NCBI GenBank assembly: GCA_023398575.1
Contig: JAEWSC010000068.1
Location: forward strand, 1 to 16,344
DNA: 16,344 nucleotides
DNA from: Bacillota bacterium
Lineage (GTDB): Bacteria; Bacillota; Clostridia; Christensenellales; Aristaeellaceae
Direction of reading: 5' to 3'
The notes under the pieces are model-generated. The model worked only from the letters and a program-made list of their open reading frames with translations, ran no database searches and was not told the origin of the DNA. Made by a program: the position numbers and the translations under genes. This document shows, one piece after another, positions 5,690-12,629 of the stretch (the first letter of the stretch is position 1; every line of letters begins with the position of its first letter).

Positions 5690-6958
5690 TTATTTCCCGC
5701 CATTGAAGAAGCTGACTGGGTGTATGGTGTGATCGGCTACCGGATTGATGGCCGCGAAGGCGCTATCCGTCATCACCACGCCGCGCTGGATCACGTTGTG
5801 GCCCCATCGGCGGCGGATATCATCCAGGGCTTTGGCAAGGTCGTGCTCCTTCTCCCTGCGGATTACCTGGCCGAAAAGATCGGTCTGCACAGGTGCGTTA
5901 TCAGGCACCAGGCTGGAACAATTGACACCCATGGAGCGCAGCGGCAGCATGCCCATGTACCGCTGCTTGAAAAGGCCAATGGCTGTCCGGGCAATCTCTC
6001 CGGCCAGGGCGGTGGAGTGACCGATGGTATGCTGGCAGCCGGCAACGTTTAGCTTTGTGTCGCGCACCGAAATGCTGATGCACCGCCCACGCAGGCCGCT
6101 TTCTCTCATTCGTGCAGCCACCGACTCAGACAACATGAAGATGGCAGCAGAGGCAGCTTCCACGCTGGTGACATCATGGGGGAGTGTAGCACTGTTTCCC
6201 ACAGACTTGATGGCAACCCGTTCATCAATATTCATGACCGGGCTGCAGTCCAACCCATTGGCGAAGGCCTGCAGGGTAAGGCCGTTTTTGCCAAACTTAT
6301 AGCTTAGAATCTCCGCTGGGTAATTGGCAAGCTGGCCGATGGTGGTAACATTAAGGCTTAACAGCTTCTTTTCTGTTTGAGGCCCAACATACAACAGAGC
6401 GCCGACAGGCAGCGGCCACACAAGCTTCTGGTAGTTTTCCTTGGTGATGACGGTGGTGGCGTCAGGCTTTTTGATATCAGAACCCAGCTTGGCAAATATC
6501 TTGTTATCGCTGACGCCTACGCTAACGGTAATACCCAGTTCGCTTACGATCCTGTGGCGCAGCTTGTCGGCCAGGCGCTTGCCATCCTCTATTGTGACGC
6601 CGGGGTTGGAAATATCCAGCCAGCACTCATCCAGGCCAAAGCTCTCCACCAGGGGTGTGAACTCCTCATAGATGCTGCGCATGTGCCGGGAGTACCTGAT
6701 ATACTCATTGTAATCAGGCGGTTGCACAATCAGCCGGGGGCAACACTGCCGCGCCTGCCAGACAGCCATGCCAACCTTGACGCCCATTTTCTTTGCTTCT
6801 CTGGTGGCTGCAAGGACGATGCCATGTCTGGCTTCCGGATCTCCGCAGATTGCTACAGGAAGCCCGCGGTAGAGAGGATAAATCGAACAGAATACAGACG
6901 CATAAAAGCTGTTGGCATCGCAGTGCAGGATGACGCGATTCATGATGACGCGGTTCAT
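5690..6958 (-). CDS. Y-family DNA polymerase (UmuC/DinB type), SOS-regulated
   Basis: Error-prone translesion DNA polymerase, 422 residues from the start at 6958. Catalytic acidic residues are D14 (LHCDANSFYAS) and D110-E111 (SFGLDECWLDIS); F18-Y19 occupies the steric-gate region. A helix-hairpin-helix-like region follows (VGPQTEKKLLSLNVTTIGQLANYP), then the little-finger domain. QTDLF (358-362) matches the beta-clamp binding motif. The usual E after SV in DANSFYASVE is replaced by F. The start at 6958 lies after AGGTGAG; a second ATG in frame at 6943 follows a perfect-length 15-bp near-duplication, giving MNRVIMNRVI. The longer frame from 7069 crosses the promoter and is rejected. It is most like mobile-element UvrX/UmuC proteins. 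A LexA box and promoter lie directly upstream, and two small genes follow in the operon. Confidence 0.93.
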   Translation of the reverse strand: MNRVIMNRVILHCDANSFYASVFCSIYPLYRGLPVAICGDPEARHGIVLAATREAKKMGVKVGMAVWQARQCCPRLIVQPPDYNEYIRYSRHMRSIYEEFTPLVESFGLDECWLDISNPGVTIEDGKRLADKLRHRIVSELGITVSVGVSDNKIFAKLGSDIKKPDATTVITKENYQKLVWPLPVGALLYVGPQTEKKLLSLNVTTIGQLANYPAEILSYKFGKNGLTLQAFANGLDCSPVMNIDERVAIKSVGNSATLPHDVTSVEAASAAIFMLSESVAARMRESGLRGRCISISVRDTKLNVAGCQHTIGHSTALAGEIARTAIGLFKQRYMGMLPLRSMGVNCSSLVPDNAPVQTDLFGQVIRREKEHDLAKALDDIRRRWGHNVIQRGVVMTDSAFAAINPVADHTIHPVSFFNGGK

Positions 6959-6974
6959 GATCTCACCTAGATCT

Positions 6975-7003
6975 ATCATACGAGAACGCATGTTCTCTAA
7001 TGC
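6975..7003 (-). promoter_or_regulatory. SOS promoter with LexA box
   Basis: AGAACGCATGTTCT at 6983-6996 matches the Gram-positive LexA (DinR) operator core GAAC-N4-GTTC exactly. On the minus strand TATGAT (6975-6980) is a good -10, and the operator fills the 17-bp spacer up to a poor -35 (6998-7003), so LexA would block polymerase directly. The predicted transcript start is only about 10-15 nt from the SD of the polymerase gene. This ties the polymerase and its two downstream genes to DNA damage. No second box is seen before the SRAP gene. Confidence 0.85.
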
Positions 7004-7071
7004 ACATGATAGCACTGAAACAGAGCATTTGGCAATGCTTAAAATATGGATGCACACATTAAGGCACACAA

Positions 7072-7099
7072 AAGAAAAGCGCCCGCGATGGGGCGCTTT
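7072..7099 (-). terminator. Terminator after the SRAP gene
   Basis: A perfect 9-bp stem AAAGCGCCC/GGGCGCTTT with a 6-nt loop (7076-7099), followed on the minus strand by TCTTTT. It separates the SRAP gene from the LexA-controlled promoter, so the two are probably separate transcripts. The A-rich left flank means it could also work weakly on the plus strand. Confidence 0.8.
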
Positions 7100-7114
7100 G
7101 ATTATATACGGCGT

Positions 7115-7720
7115 TTAAACTGCTTCGGCTATAATACCATCCAGCGCTGTGGACAGGATGCCAGTGATGTCAGCGCTGTCGGATAACCAGGCCTCGCGCG
7201 CTTCCTTGGGCAGTATCACAGGCATGCGGTCATGGATGTAACGAATGCCTGGCGCTGCATCGCGGGTGAGGATGACAAAGACAGGCAGCTTCTTCTCTTG
7301 CTCGTAGCGGTAGATGCCAGCCATGTAGATCGCCTGGCTGACTGGGTCCTTTAAGGTGTGCTTGATCTTCTTGGTGCCTTGCTTCTCCCATTCAAAGTAG
7401 TTGGTAGCCGGAATGAGGCAGCGGCGCTCCAACATTGGTTTGCGGAACATGGGCTTTTCCAATGCCGATTCGCTGCGTGCGTTAATGATCTGCCCTTTGC
7501 CATCAAACTTTGCAAAGCCCCATTGCATGGGGCATGGGGTGGCAATATGCTGCTTATCAAGTGCAATGACTGGAACAATGTTGGTGGGGTAGATCTCACC
7601 CAGCGGCATTTTGATCTGCTCATATTCGGGGTTACTTTGGATAATGCGGTTGACTTCGGCAATGATCTCCTTCAGCTCTTCTATGGGGATTTCTTTGTCA
7701 ACGTAAAAGCGTCCACACAT
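7115..7720 (-). CDS. SRAP-family protein (YedK/HMCES), abasic-site DNA crosslinking
   Basis: 201 residues, the usual length for SRAP (SOS response-associated peptidase) proteins, which form a covalent thiazolidine link to abasic sites in single-stranded DNA and shield them during replication. Visible key residues are C2 of MCGRFY (nucleophile after Met removal), N80 in NARSESALEKP, E110 in NYFEWE and H163 in YIHDRMPVIL. WGFAKFDGKG, PMFRKPMLERRCLIPATNYFEW and MAGIYRYE are further family blocks. The start follows GAGGAGGCGATAGCCT. It precedes the Y-family polymerase on the same strand, a common partnership in Firmicutes prophages, but has its own terminator and no clear LexA box. Cytosolic. Confidence 0.94.
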   Translation of the reverse strand: MCGRFYVDKEIPIEELKEIIAEVNRIIQSNPEYEQIKMPLGEIYPTNIVPVIALDKQHIATPCPMQWGFAKFDGKGQIINARSESALEKPMFRKPMLERRCLIPATNYFEWEKQGTKKIKHTLKDPVSQAIYMAGIYRYEQEKKLPVFVILTRDAAPGIRYIHDRMPVILPKEAREAWLSDSADITGILSTALDGIIAEAV

Positions 7721-7740
7721 AGGCTATCGCCTCCTCTGTA

Positions 7741-7916
7741 GCATTATTGTATCACGCGGATCTTTAATCAAACGAAAAGATGACCCTTTTCTGTAATTTT
7801 ACCATGAAACAAGAGAGAAAGGTAGCTGGGCATGTAACCACTCCCCCACTTAAAAACCTGCACAGGTAAAGGGACACAGACCAATAGGGATACCACAATA
7901 GAACATGCAAGCCACT
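7741..7916. other. Upstream region of the SRAP gene
   Basis: No gene is recognised. On the minus strand TTTGAT and TACAAT near 7750-7775 could be a weak promoter for the SRAP gene, with spacing near 15 bp, which is short. The rest shows no convincing structure. Confidence 0.3.
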
Positions 7917-8338
7917 GTATAGGGGGTGTAGTACCTGGCATTTCAGAGACCACAAATGACGCCTTCACCCTAGATTGAATCTAAGGCCAAGTTGTATTTA
8001 GGGTATTTAAAAGGGGTGTAGCCTTAACCTACACCCTTACACGGCAGCACAGAGGGCCAGGGAAGCGCTGTTGTGCCGTATCCTTTGCGGCGATCCCTGG
8101 CGCACCGTTGCACATGGGGCCGGTGTGTTACTGCAATGCATGCACCGGCAAGGGCTGGGAACGCTGTCACCCTGTATTGAACGCAGTATGAATCACCCTA
8201 GTTTTAATCTAGGGTCATCGCAAGGGGTGCTATCTGAATTAGCACCCTCATTTTAAATGATGGTGGAAAGGGGGGTCATTTAAGCTTACACCCTTTAAGC
8301 TAGATTGAATCTAGGGCTATGCTGAATTGAGGGCATGC

Positions 8339-8367
8339 AAAGGGTGCGAATTGAATTCATACCCTTT
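8339..8367. repeat. 29-nt hairpin, type member A
   Basis: Outer arm AAAGGGT with ACCCTTT, a two-base internal loop (gc/at), an inner arm GAAT with ATTC, and a TGA loop. The layout is identical to the hairpin at 8394-8422. Confidence 0.75.
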
Positions 8368-8393
8368 AGCCGGACCAGAGGCGCACGATTCGC

Positions 8394-8422
8394 AAAGGGG
8401 CGGTATTGAATACATACCCTTT
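8394..8422. repeat. 29-nt hairpin, type member B
   Basis: Outer arm AAAGGGG with ACCCTTT, a two-base internal loop (cg/at), an inner arm GTAT with ATAC, and a TGA loop. The second inner pair is T-A here and A-T in member A, a compensatory change that keeps the stem while the loop TGA is unchanged. Confidence 0.75.
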
Positions 8423-8610
8423 GAAGGATGTAACGCGCCACGTTACACCCTTCACCGGCTATGATGTGCACAGGGTACCCCCCGGCGGGTAGGCACCCTA
8501 AAATGTATAGGGGGCCGAACCAACAGGGTAAGGCTTGCGCGTAAAATATTCCCCAATCAACTTTCACAAGGTGGTTCGCAAGCCGTACATGTACCCTAGG
8601 GGTGGTCGCT

Positions 8611-9230
8611 ATTCTGTATATTCGTGCTTTCCGAACCGCATCTTTGCCTGTCTCGCAGAAAAAAGTCCCTTTTTGAATTTCTACTTTTGGTAAGAATCGA
8701 GGCACAGCCCCAAAAAATGCACTTTTTAATGCTCAAAAAAGCCGTTTTTTTGATGTATATCAACTGCCTACAGGCAGGGGGAAAAAACCTATTTTGGATT
8801 ATGGAGATCAAAAGCGCGGGTTTGCGCTGAGCTTCATGTGCAGGGATGGGTAAGCACCTGGAGCCTGGGCCATAAGACCGAGCAGGGAATCACGCTTTAT
8901 CGGTCAGAAAACAGGAGGGTGGCGTGTAGCCCCTCTCCTTTGTCAGAGCAATAGGCAAGGGGCAGCTCGACCAAAATGCTTGACGGTTATATACAACAGG
9001 GGTTAAACTCAGATAGAAGGATCGGCACTGCTGCCCGGAGCTCCATCAGGGGTGTGGATGGGTCTTGAACGGCATGACGGTCCTTCGTTTTTGTTTTCCC
9101 ACAGGAGACAGTGCGTAGGGGGCATTACTTCTCTGCCTGCAGCTGGCAGCGTACGGCCGGCGGGTAACACGCAAAAATCTGCGAATTCAAACAGGGTATA
9201 TGCCGGCAGTATGATCGTTTTTTATCTTCG
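8611..9230. other. Gene-free element DNA, about 600 bp
   Basis: No reading frame here has a convincing RBS, codon use or family resemblance. Minor palindromes are present (CTGCCT/AGGCAG at about 8763-8776; AGCGC/GCGCT at about 8813-8828). It may be the relic of deleted genes or part of the attachment region; nothing specific is seen. Confidence 0.4.
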
Positions 9231-9242
9231 CAGATGGCTTTT

Positions 9243-9290
9243 AAGTGTTTTAAGTGTTTTAAGAATACCCGTATGTATTTCAAGTGTTTT
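9243..9290 (+). repeat. Integrase arm-type direct repeats
   Basis: The 9-mer AAGTGTTTT occurs at 9243-9251, 9252-9260 and 9282-9290, about 190-240 bp from the tRNA scar. A second direct repeat CGTTTTAC occurs at 9452-9459 and 9462-9469, just inside the scar. Short direct repeats flanking the core are typical of arm sites bound by the N-terminal domain of tyrosine integrases. The assignment is inferred from position. Confidence 0.45.
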
Positions 9291-9482
9291 TGGAAAAACC
9301 GTAGAAGCCTTTTAAATTATTATTTATATTTTTATAATTATTTTTTACCCCAATTTCTACCCCAAATACGATTTTACGTCATTGTATATCGTTTATTGAA
9401 AACGCCAAAAAACCTAGGAATTAAGCCATTCTTACAGACATGGTTTATCACCGTTTTACATCGTTTTACGGCAATCCTCGAA

Positions 9483-9505
9483 TTCAAGTCCCGTCGATCG
9501 CACCA
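9483..9505 (+). other. Attachment site: 3' end of a tRNA gene
   Basis: The sequence reads as T-loop TTCAAGT (9483-9489), T-stem 3' strand CCCGT, acceptor 3' strand CGATCGC, discriminator A, then CCA (ending at 9505). The bases before it cannot form the matching T-stem 5' strand (ACGGG expected) or the rest of a cloverleaf, so it is a fragment and not a functional tRNA gene. An integrase-bearing element ends here, so this is the duplicated core of an att site. The intact tRNA should begin GCGATCG; its identity cannot be read from the fragment. Confidence 0.85.
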
Positions 9506-9511
9506 ACAGCA

Positions 9512-9550
9512 ACCTATTGATAAACAAAGTTTATCAATAGGTCTTTTTTT
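9512..9550 (+). terminator. tRNA-type terminator behind the attachment site
   Basis: A perfect 14-bp stem, ACCTATTGATAAAC (9512-9525) with its complement (9529-9542), a 3-nt loop, then CTTTTTTT. It starts 6 nt after the CCA of the tRNA fragment and is presumably the original terminator of the host tRNA gene, now separated from it by the element. Confidence 0.9.
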
Positions 9551-9848
9551 GCAAGCATAATTTTCAGCACACTACATCAACACGAAACGAAAAGCTGACC
9601 CATACCCAACCGAGCAGAATTACAGTCACCTTGATTCCTGCTCTTAGCCCAGTTATTTACTGTTCATCGTTCTACACATTTACTCGATAATGATGTATAG
9701 TAATGATACGAAAATGCGCAATATAAGCAAATCCAACCAAACTGCACAGAATTGTCTGCTGAAACTGATTCCAATGGCTATTCATGCATCCGTCAAAAGA
9801 AGACGAAACATCCTTTGACTTAGCCTGATTCTAGCAAGAGGTGATTTC
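9551..9848. other. Intergenic region before the CdaR gene
   Basis: No gene. AT-rich sequence around 9680-9715 contains TATAGT and TGATAC-like -10 candidates, none with a convincing -35. The CdaR promoter probably lies here but cannot be placed. Confidence 0.3.
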
Positions 9849-11033
9849 ATGAAATTCCCAAAAAGCAGCTGTATGAAAATTGTACATGAGATCAGCGGCA
9901 TTATCGGTGAGCAAATCAACATGATGGACCATGAAGGCATGATTATCGCAAGTACCGATCCAACCCGTATTGGTACATTTCATGCCGGTGCAAAACTGGT
10001 GGTAGATGAAAAAATGGACAGCCTGACAGTACATGACAATAAGGAGTATATTGGTGCAAAGCCCGGAATCAATCTGCCGATTGAGTTTCATGGCAATATC
10101 ATTGGCGTTATTGGCGTAACCGGTCCGGAGAAGAAGGTCGGAAAGTATGGTCAGATTATCAAAAAGATGACAGAAATATTACTCCTGGATATCTCCATGC
10201 GGCAAGAAAACGATATTGATCAGCGCATTCGTACCCGTTTCTTAAACGACTGGATACATGGCACGCCTAAGGAGATCAACCGTCAGATGGTGGAAAACGG
10301 CAGACAAATCGGCATCGATATCACCTTGCCCCGCAGGTTTTTGCTGGTGAGCATTGTGCCAAAGGATGAAACCGCCACCATCGCATTGCAACGGGCAATG
10401 GATGCGGCGGAGGGCAGCGTGAGAAAAATGATCACCGCCATTACTGATGCGATTGTATTTAAATCCGGAAGTGCGCTTGTATGTTGTGTACGTCAAATGG
10501 ATGATGCGCGTATGCTTCAAATTGCTAACAACATCAAGGAGAGTATTGAAAACAACGGCAGGCTGTTAGTTTGTATTGGAATTGACGATGCCCTTCAAAA
10601 CTATGTATTTATCAATACAGCCTACCAACATGCGCAAAAAGCATTGCGCACTTGCCTTCGTTCACCCACAAAGGATGTCAGACTGTACGACAGCATTAAT
10701 ATGGAAATTTTTTCTGGCGAACTCCCCGATATGACGAAGCTGGAATACATACGGCGGATTTTTCGCAACTGCTCCCTAAAAGAGATTGCAAATTGGATTA
10801 TGCTGCTTGACACTTACTATTCGTGCGAAGGCTCAATCTCTGAAGCTGCTAAAAGCTTATTTATACATAAAAATACGCTGCAATACCGCTTGAAGCAGCT
10901 ATATGAGAAAACTGGATATGACCCGCGAAGCATTCGCTTTTCTTCTTTATATTATAATGCAATCCACTTTTATCATGATATTGGAGAAAAGATGCAATTG
11001 GATGCAGATGCGAACCATAAGGAGGGTACATAA
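9849..11033 (+). CDS. CdaR-family transcriptional regulator (sugar diacid/glycerate type)
   Basis: 394 residues, the usual length for CdaR-type activators. The N-terminal sugar-diacid recognition domain covers about residues 5-138 (IVHEISGIIGEQINMMDHEGMI..., then LPIEFHGNIIGVIGVTGP). A middle region is followed by a C-terminal PucR/CdaR-type helix-turn-helix at about 318-365 with the characteristic HKNTLQYRLKQLYEKTGYDPR. No membrane segment. The start at 9849 follows AGAGGTGATTTC. It lies directly upstream of a GntP permease and a glycerate kinase, the classic CdaR neighbourhood, and probably activates them in response to glycerate or a related acid. The effector is inferred from the neighbours. 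Confidence 0.92.
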   Translation: MKFPKSSCMKIVHEISGIIGEQINMMDHEGMIIASTDPTRIGTFHAGAKLVVDEKMDSLTVHDNKEYIGAKPGINLPIEFHGNIIGVIGVTGPEKKVGKYGQIIKKMTEILLLDISMRQENDIDQRIRTRFLNDWIHGTPKEINRQMVENGRQIGIDITLPRRFLLVSIVPKDETATIALQRAMDAAEGSVRKMITAITDAIVFKSGSALVCCVRQMDDARMLQIANNIKESIENNGRLLVCIGIDDALQNYVFINTAYQHAQKALRTCLRSPTKDVRLYDSINMEIFSGELPDMTKLEYIRRIFRNCSLKEIANWIMLLDTYYSCEGSISEAAKSLFIHKNTLQYRLKQLYEKTGYDPRSIRFSSLYYNAIHFYHDIGEKMQLDADANHKEGT

Positions 11034-11152
11034 TCTGTTACCCAAACCATAAATCAGCCACCAATTTTAATCTGTGTAACATAGTCATCTATTCCTGCAT
11101 GTGTATAATAGAATACAACAAGGTCGTTACAAATTCATAAGGAGGTTTTTCT

Positions 11153-12535
11153 ATGACAGGTATTGGGCTCATCATTGTTTTTATTCTGGCCGTTGTACTT
11201 ATGATCGTTGCCATTAGTAAGTACAAGGTCCACCCCTTTCTGTCCATCATGGGTATTGCGCTCATCTTTGGTCTTATTGCCGGCATCCCGCTGTACAAGT
11301 ATACAGACGCCAATGGTAACGCTGTATCCGGTATCGCCGATGTCATTGGCGCGGGCTTTAGCGGAACTTTCAGCAGCATCGGTATTGTCATTATCTTTGG
11401 TGCACTTGTGGGAACGCTTCTGGAAAAAACCGGCGCGGCCCTGAAGATGGCAGACAGCGTTGTACGCCTAGTGGGCAAAAAGCACCCAGAGCTGGCAATT
11501 GGGCTGATGGGCTGGATTGTATCCATCCCAGTATTCTGCGATAGCGGCTTTGTCATCTTGAACCCTATCCGCAAGGCACTGGTCAGACGAACTGGCACCA
11601 GCAGCGTCGCGATGACTGTGGCTCTTTCCATGGGCCTATACATCAGCCACTGCTTCATACCGCCTACGCCTGGCCCTATTGCGGCAGCCGGCACTTTGGG
11701 TGTTGGCGACAATCTGCTACTGGTCATCGGCCTTGGCGTATTGCTATCCATCCCGCCACTGATTGCAAGCTATATTTTTGCCAAGCTCATTGGTAAAAAG
11801 GTGAAGTCCACAGAAGATAATAGCAGCGACGAAGCAGTCAAAACGTATGAACAGCTGGTAGCGGATTATGGCAAACTGCCTAACGGCTGGTTGGCTTTCG
11901 CTCCAATCGTAACCCCTATCCTTTTAATGGGCTTGGCTTCTGCTTTTGCCATGGCAAAAATCACGGTTCCCTTCCTCGCCTTCCTAGGTACCCCCATCAT
12001 CGCGCTGGCTGTTGGCGCAGTCATCGCAATCATCAGCTTGTTCATAGCCGGCAAAGGTGAAGATTTCTACGAGCTGACCAATGAAACACTCAAAACCGTT
12101 GGCCCTATCCTATTTATCACAGCGGCTGGCGGCGTACTGGGAAAAGTGATCGCCTCCACCGATATCGTCAATTTTATCAAAGCAAATGCACTGACACTGC
12201 AATCGATCGGCCTTTTCTTCCCCTTCCTGCTGGCAGCCATTCTGAAATCAGCCCAAGGCTCCTCTACGGTGGCGATTACAACCACAGCCGGTATCGTCGC
12301 CCCGCTTTTACCAATACTCGGCCTGTCCAGCCCAGCCCTCGCATCCTTGACTGTCATCGCTATTGGCGCAGGTGCTATGACCGTATCCCACGCAAATGAC
12401 TCCTATTTCTGGGTGGTAACCAATTTTGGTGGCATGAGCACCCAAGATGGTTACAAAACGCAGACGTTGGGCACGCTCGTGGTCGGCATTGCTTCCATCC
12501 TTGGCGTGTTTGTTGTATCCCTGTTCCTGCACTAA
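11153..12535 (+). CDS. GntP-family permease, probable glycerate or gluconate transporter
   Basis: 460 residues, typical for GntP-family proton symporters. About a dozen hydrophobic segments run from the first (GLIIVFILAVVLMIVAI) to the last (LVVGIASILGVFVVSLFL). Family blocks are GTLLEKTGAA (87-96), FCDSGFVILNP (128-138), FIPPTPGPIAAA (168-179), SAQGSSTVAITT and SHANDSYFWVV near the C-terminus. The start follows a strong AAGGAGG. It sits 119 bp after cdaR and before a glycerate 2-kinase, so glycerate is the likeliest substrate, but GntP proteins also carry gluconate and other sugar acids and sequence alone does not decide. TATAAT at 11104-11109 is a possible -10 with no good -35, as expected for an activator-dependent promoter. 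Confidence 0.93.
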   Translation: MTGIGLIIVFILAVVLMIVAISKYKVHPFLSIMGIALIFGLIAGIPLYKYTDANGNAVSGIADVIGAGFSGTFSSIGIVIIFGALVGTLLEKTGAALKMADSVVRLVGKKHPELAIGLMGWIVSIPVFCDSGFVILNPIRKALVRRTGTSSVAMTVALSMGLYISHCFIPPTPGPIAAAGTLGVGDNLLLVIGLGVLLSIPPLIASYIFAKLIGKKVKSTEDNSSDEAVKTYEQLVADYGKLPNGWLAFAPIVTPILLMGLASAFAMAKITVPFLAFLGTPIIALAVGAVIAIISLFIAGKGEDFYELTNETLKTVGPILFITAAGGVLGKVIASTDIVNFIKANALTLQSIGLFFPFLLAAILKSAQGSSTVAITTTAGIVAPLLPILGLSSPALASLTVIAIGAGAMTVSHANDSYFWVVTNFGGMSTQDGYKTQTLGTLVVGIASILGVFVVSLFLH

Positions 12536-12543
12536 GGCATATG

Positions 12544-12573
12544 GGCCGGACTGTTTGCAAGAACAGTCCGGCC
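12544..12573 (+). terminator. Hairpin between permease and kinase genes
   Basis: A perfect 12-bp GC-rich stem GGCCGGACTGTT (12544-12555) with AACAGTCCGGCC (12562-12573) and a 6-nt loop. The following ATCTCTTTG is only moderately T-rich, so it may be a partial terminator or an RNA-stabilising structure that lowers kinase expression relative to the permease. Confidence 0.7.
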
Positions 12574-12629
12574 ATCTCTTTGTAATCACATAGATTATTA
12601 TCTATTAGTGACATGGTTTGGAGTGACAT

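Larger units (their letters stand above)
7917..8610. repeat. Mini-hairpin cluster 2 (same family as cluster 1)
   Basis: About 700 bp packed with short inverted repeats and no gene. In order: TAGAT-TGA-ATCTA (7971-7983); AAGGGGTGTAG with CTACACCCTT (8011-8038); GGCAGCACAG with CTGTTGTGCC (8043-8079) and CCAGGGA with TCCCTGG around it; GCCGGTG with CACCGGC (8119-8150); ACCCTAG with CTAGGGT (8195-8215); AAGGGGTGCTA with TAGCACCCT (8222-8248); TCATTT with AAATGA (8248-8260); CTAGAT-TGA-ATCTAG (8300-8314); two 29-nt hairpins (8339-8367, 8394-8422); a 13-bp stem with one mismatch (8423-8435 with 8441-8453); and GGCTTGCG with CGCAAGCC (8532-8539, 8577-8584). Outer arms repeatedly read (A)AGGGGT/ACCCTT and centres TTGAAT. 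It is too dense to be chance. Confidence 0.75.
1..9505. mobile_element. Integrated element in a tRNA 3' end (left end outside window)
   Basis: Three observations support an integrated element. A tyrosine integrase lies at the left edge, an orphan tRNA 3' end with CCA lies at 9483-9505, and everything between is accessory (SOS polymerase cassette, DUF3987 remnant, unknown small genes, repeat arrays) while the DNA to the right is ordinary metabolism. The tRNA fragment reads on the plus strand, so integration would place the intact tRNA at the far left, just before base 1; that copy is not visible. No conjugation, capsid, terminase or portal genes are seen, so this is either a small non-autonomous or satellite-like element or a decayed larger one. 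The truncated replication-type gene favours decay. The left boundary is inferred. Confidence 0.75.

Noticed and set aside
6377..6970. 197-residue plus-strand frame inside the polymerase gene
   Set aside because: Antisense shadow of a gene with clear catalytic motifs.
8339..8422. CRISPR-like repeats in the hairpin cluster
   Set aside because: Hairpins vary in sequence while keeping pairing, spacing is irregular, and there are no conserved repeats with unique spacers.
8295..8705. 136-residue minus-strand frame through the hairpin cluster
   Set aside because: It crosses at least five inverted repeats, has no SD and no recognisable motif.
9440..9505. Complete tRNA gene
   Set aside because: No T-stem 5' strand, anticodon arm or acceptor 5' strand can be found upstream; only the 3' end is present.
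9234..9560. 108-residue frame starting MAFKCFKCFKNT
   Set aside because: The repeating CFK pattern is simply the AAGTGTTTT direct repeats read as codons; the frame also runs through the tRNA scar and terminator.
11089..11751. 220-residue minus-strand frame inside the permease gene
   Set aside because: Antisense shadow, rich in Pro/Thr/Ser/Met as expected from reversed transmembrane codons.
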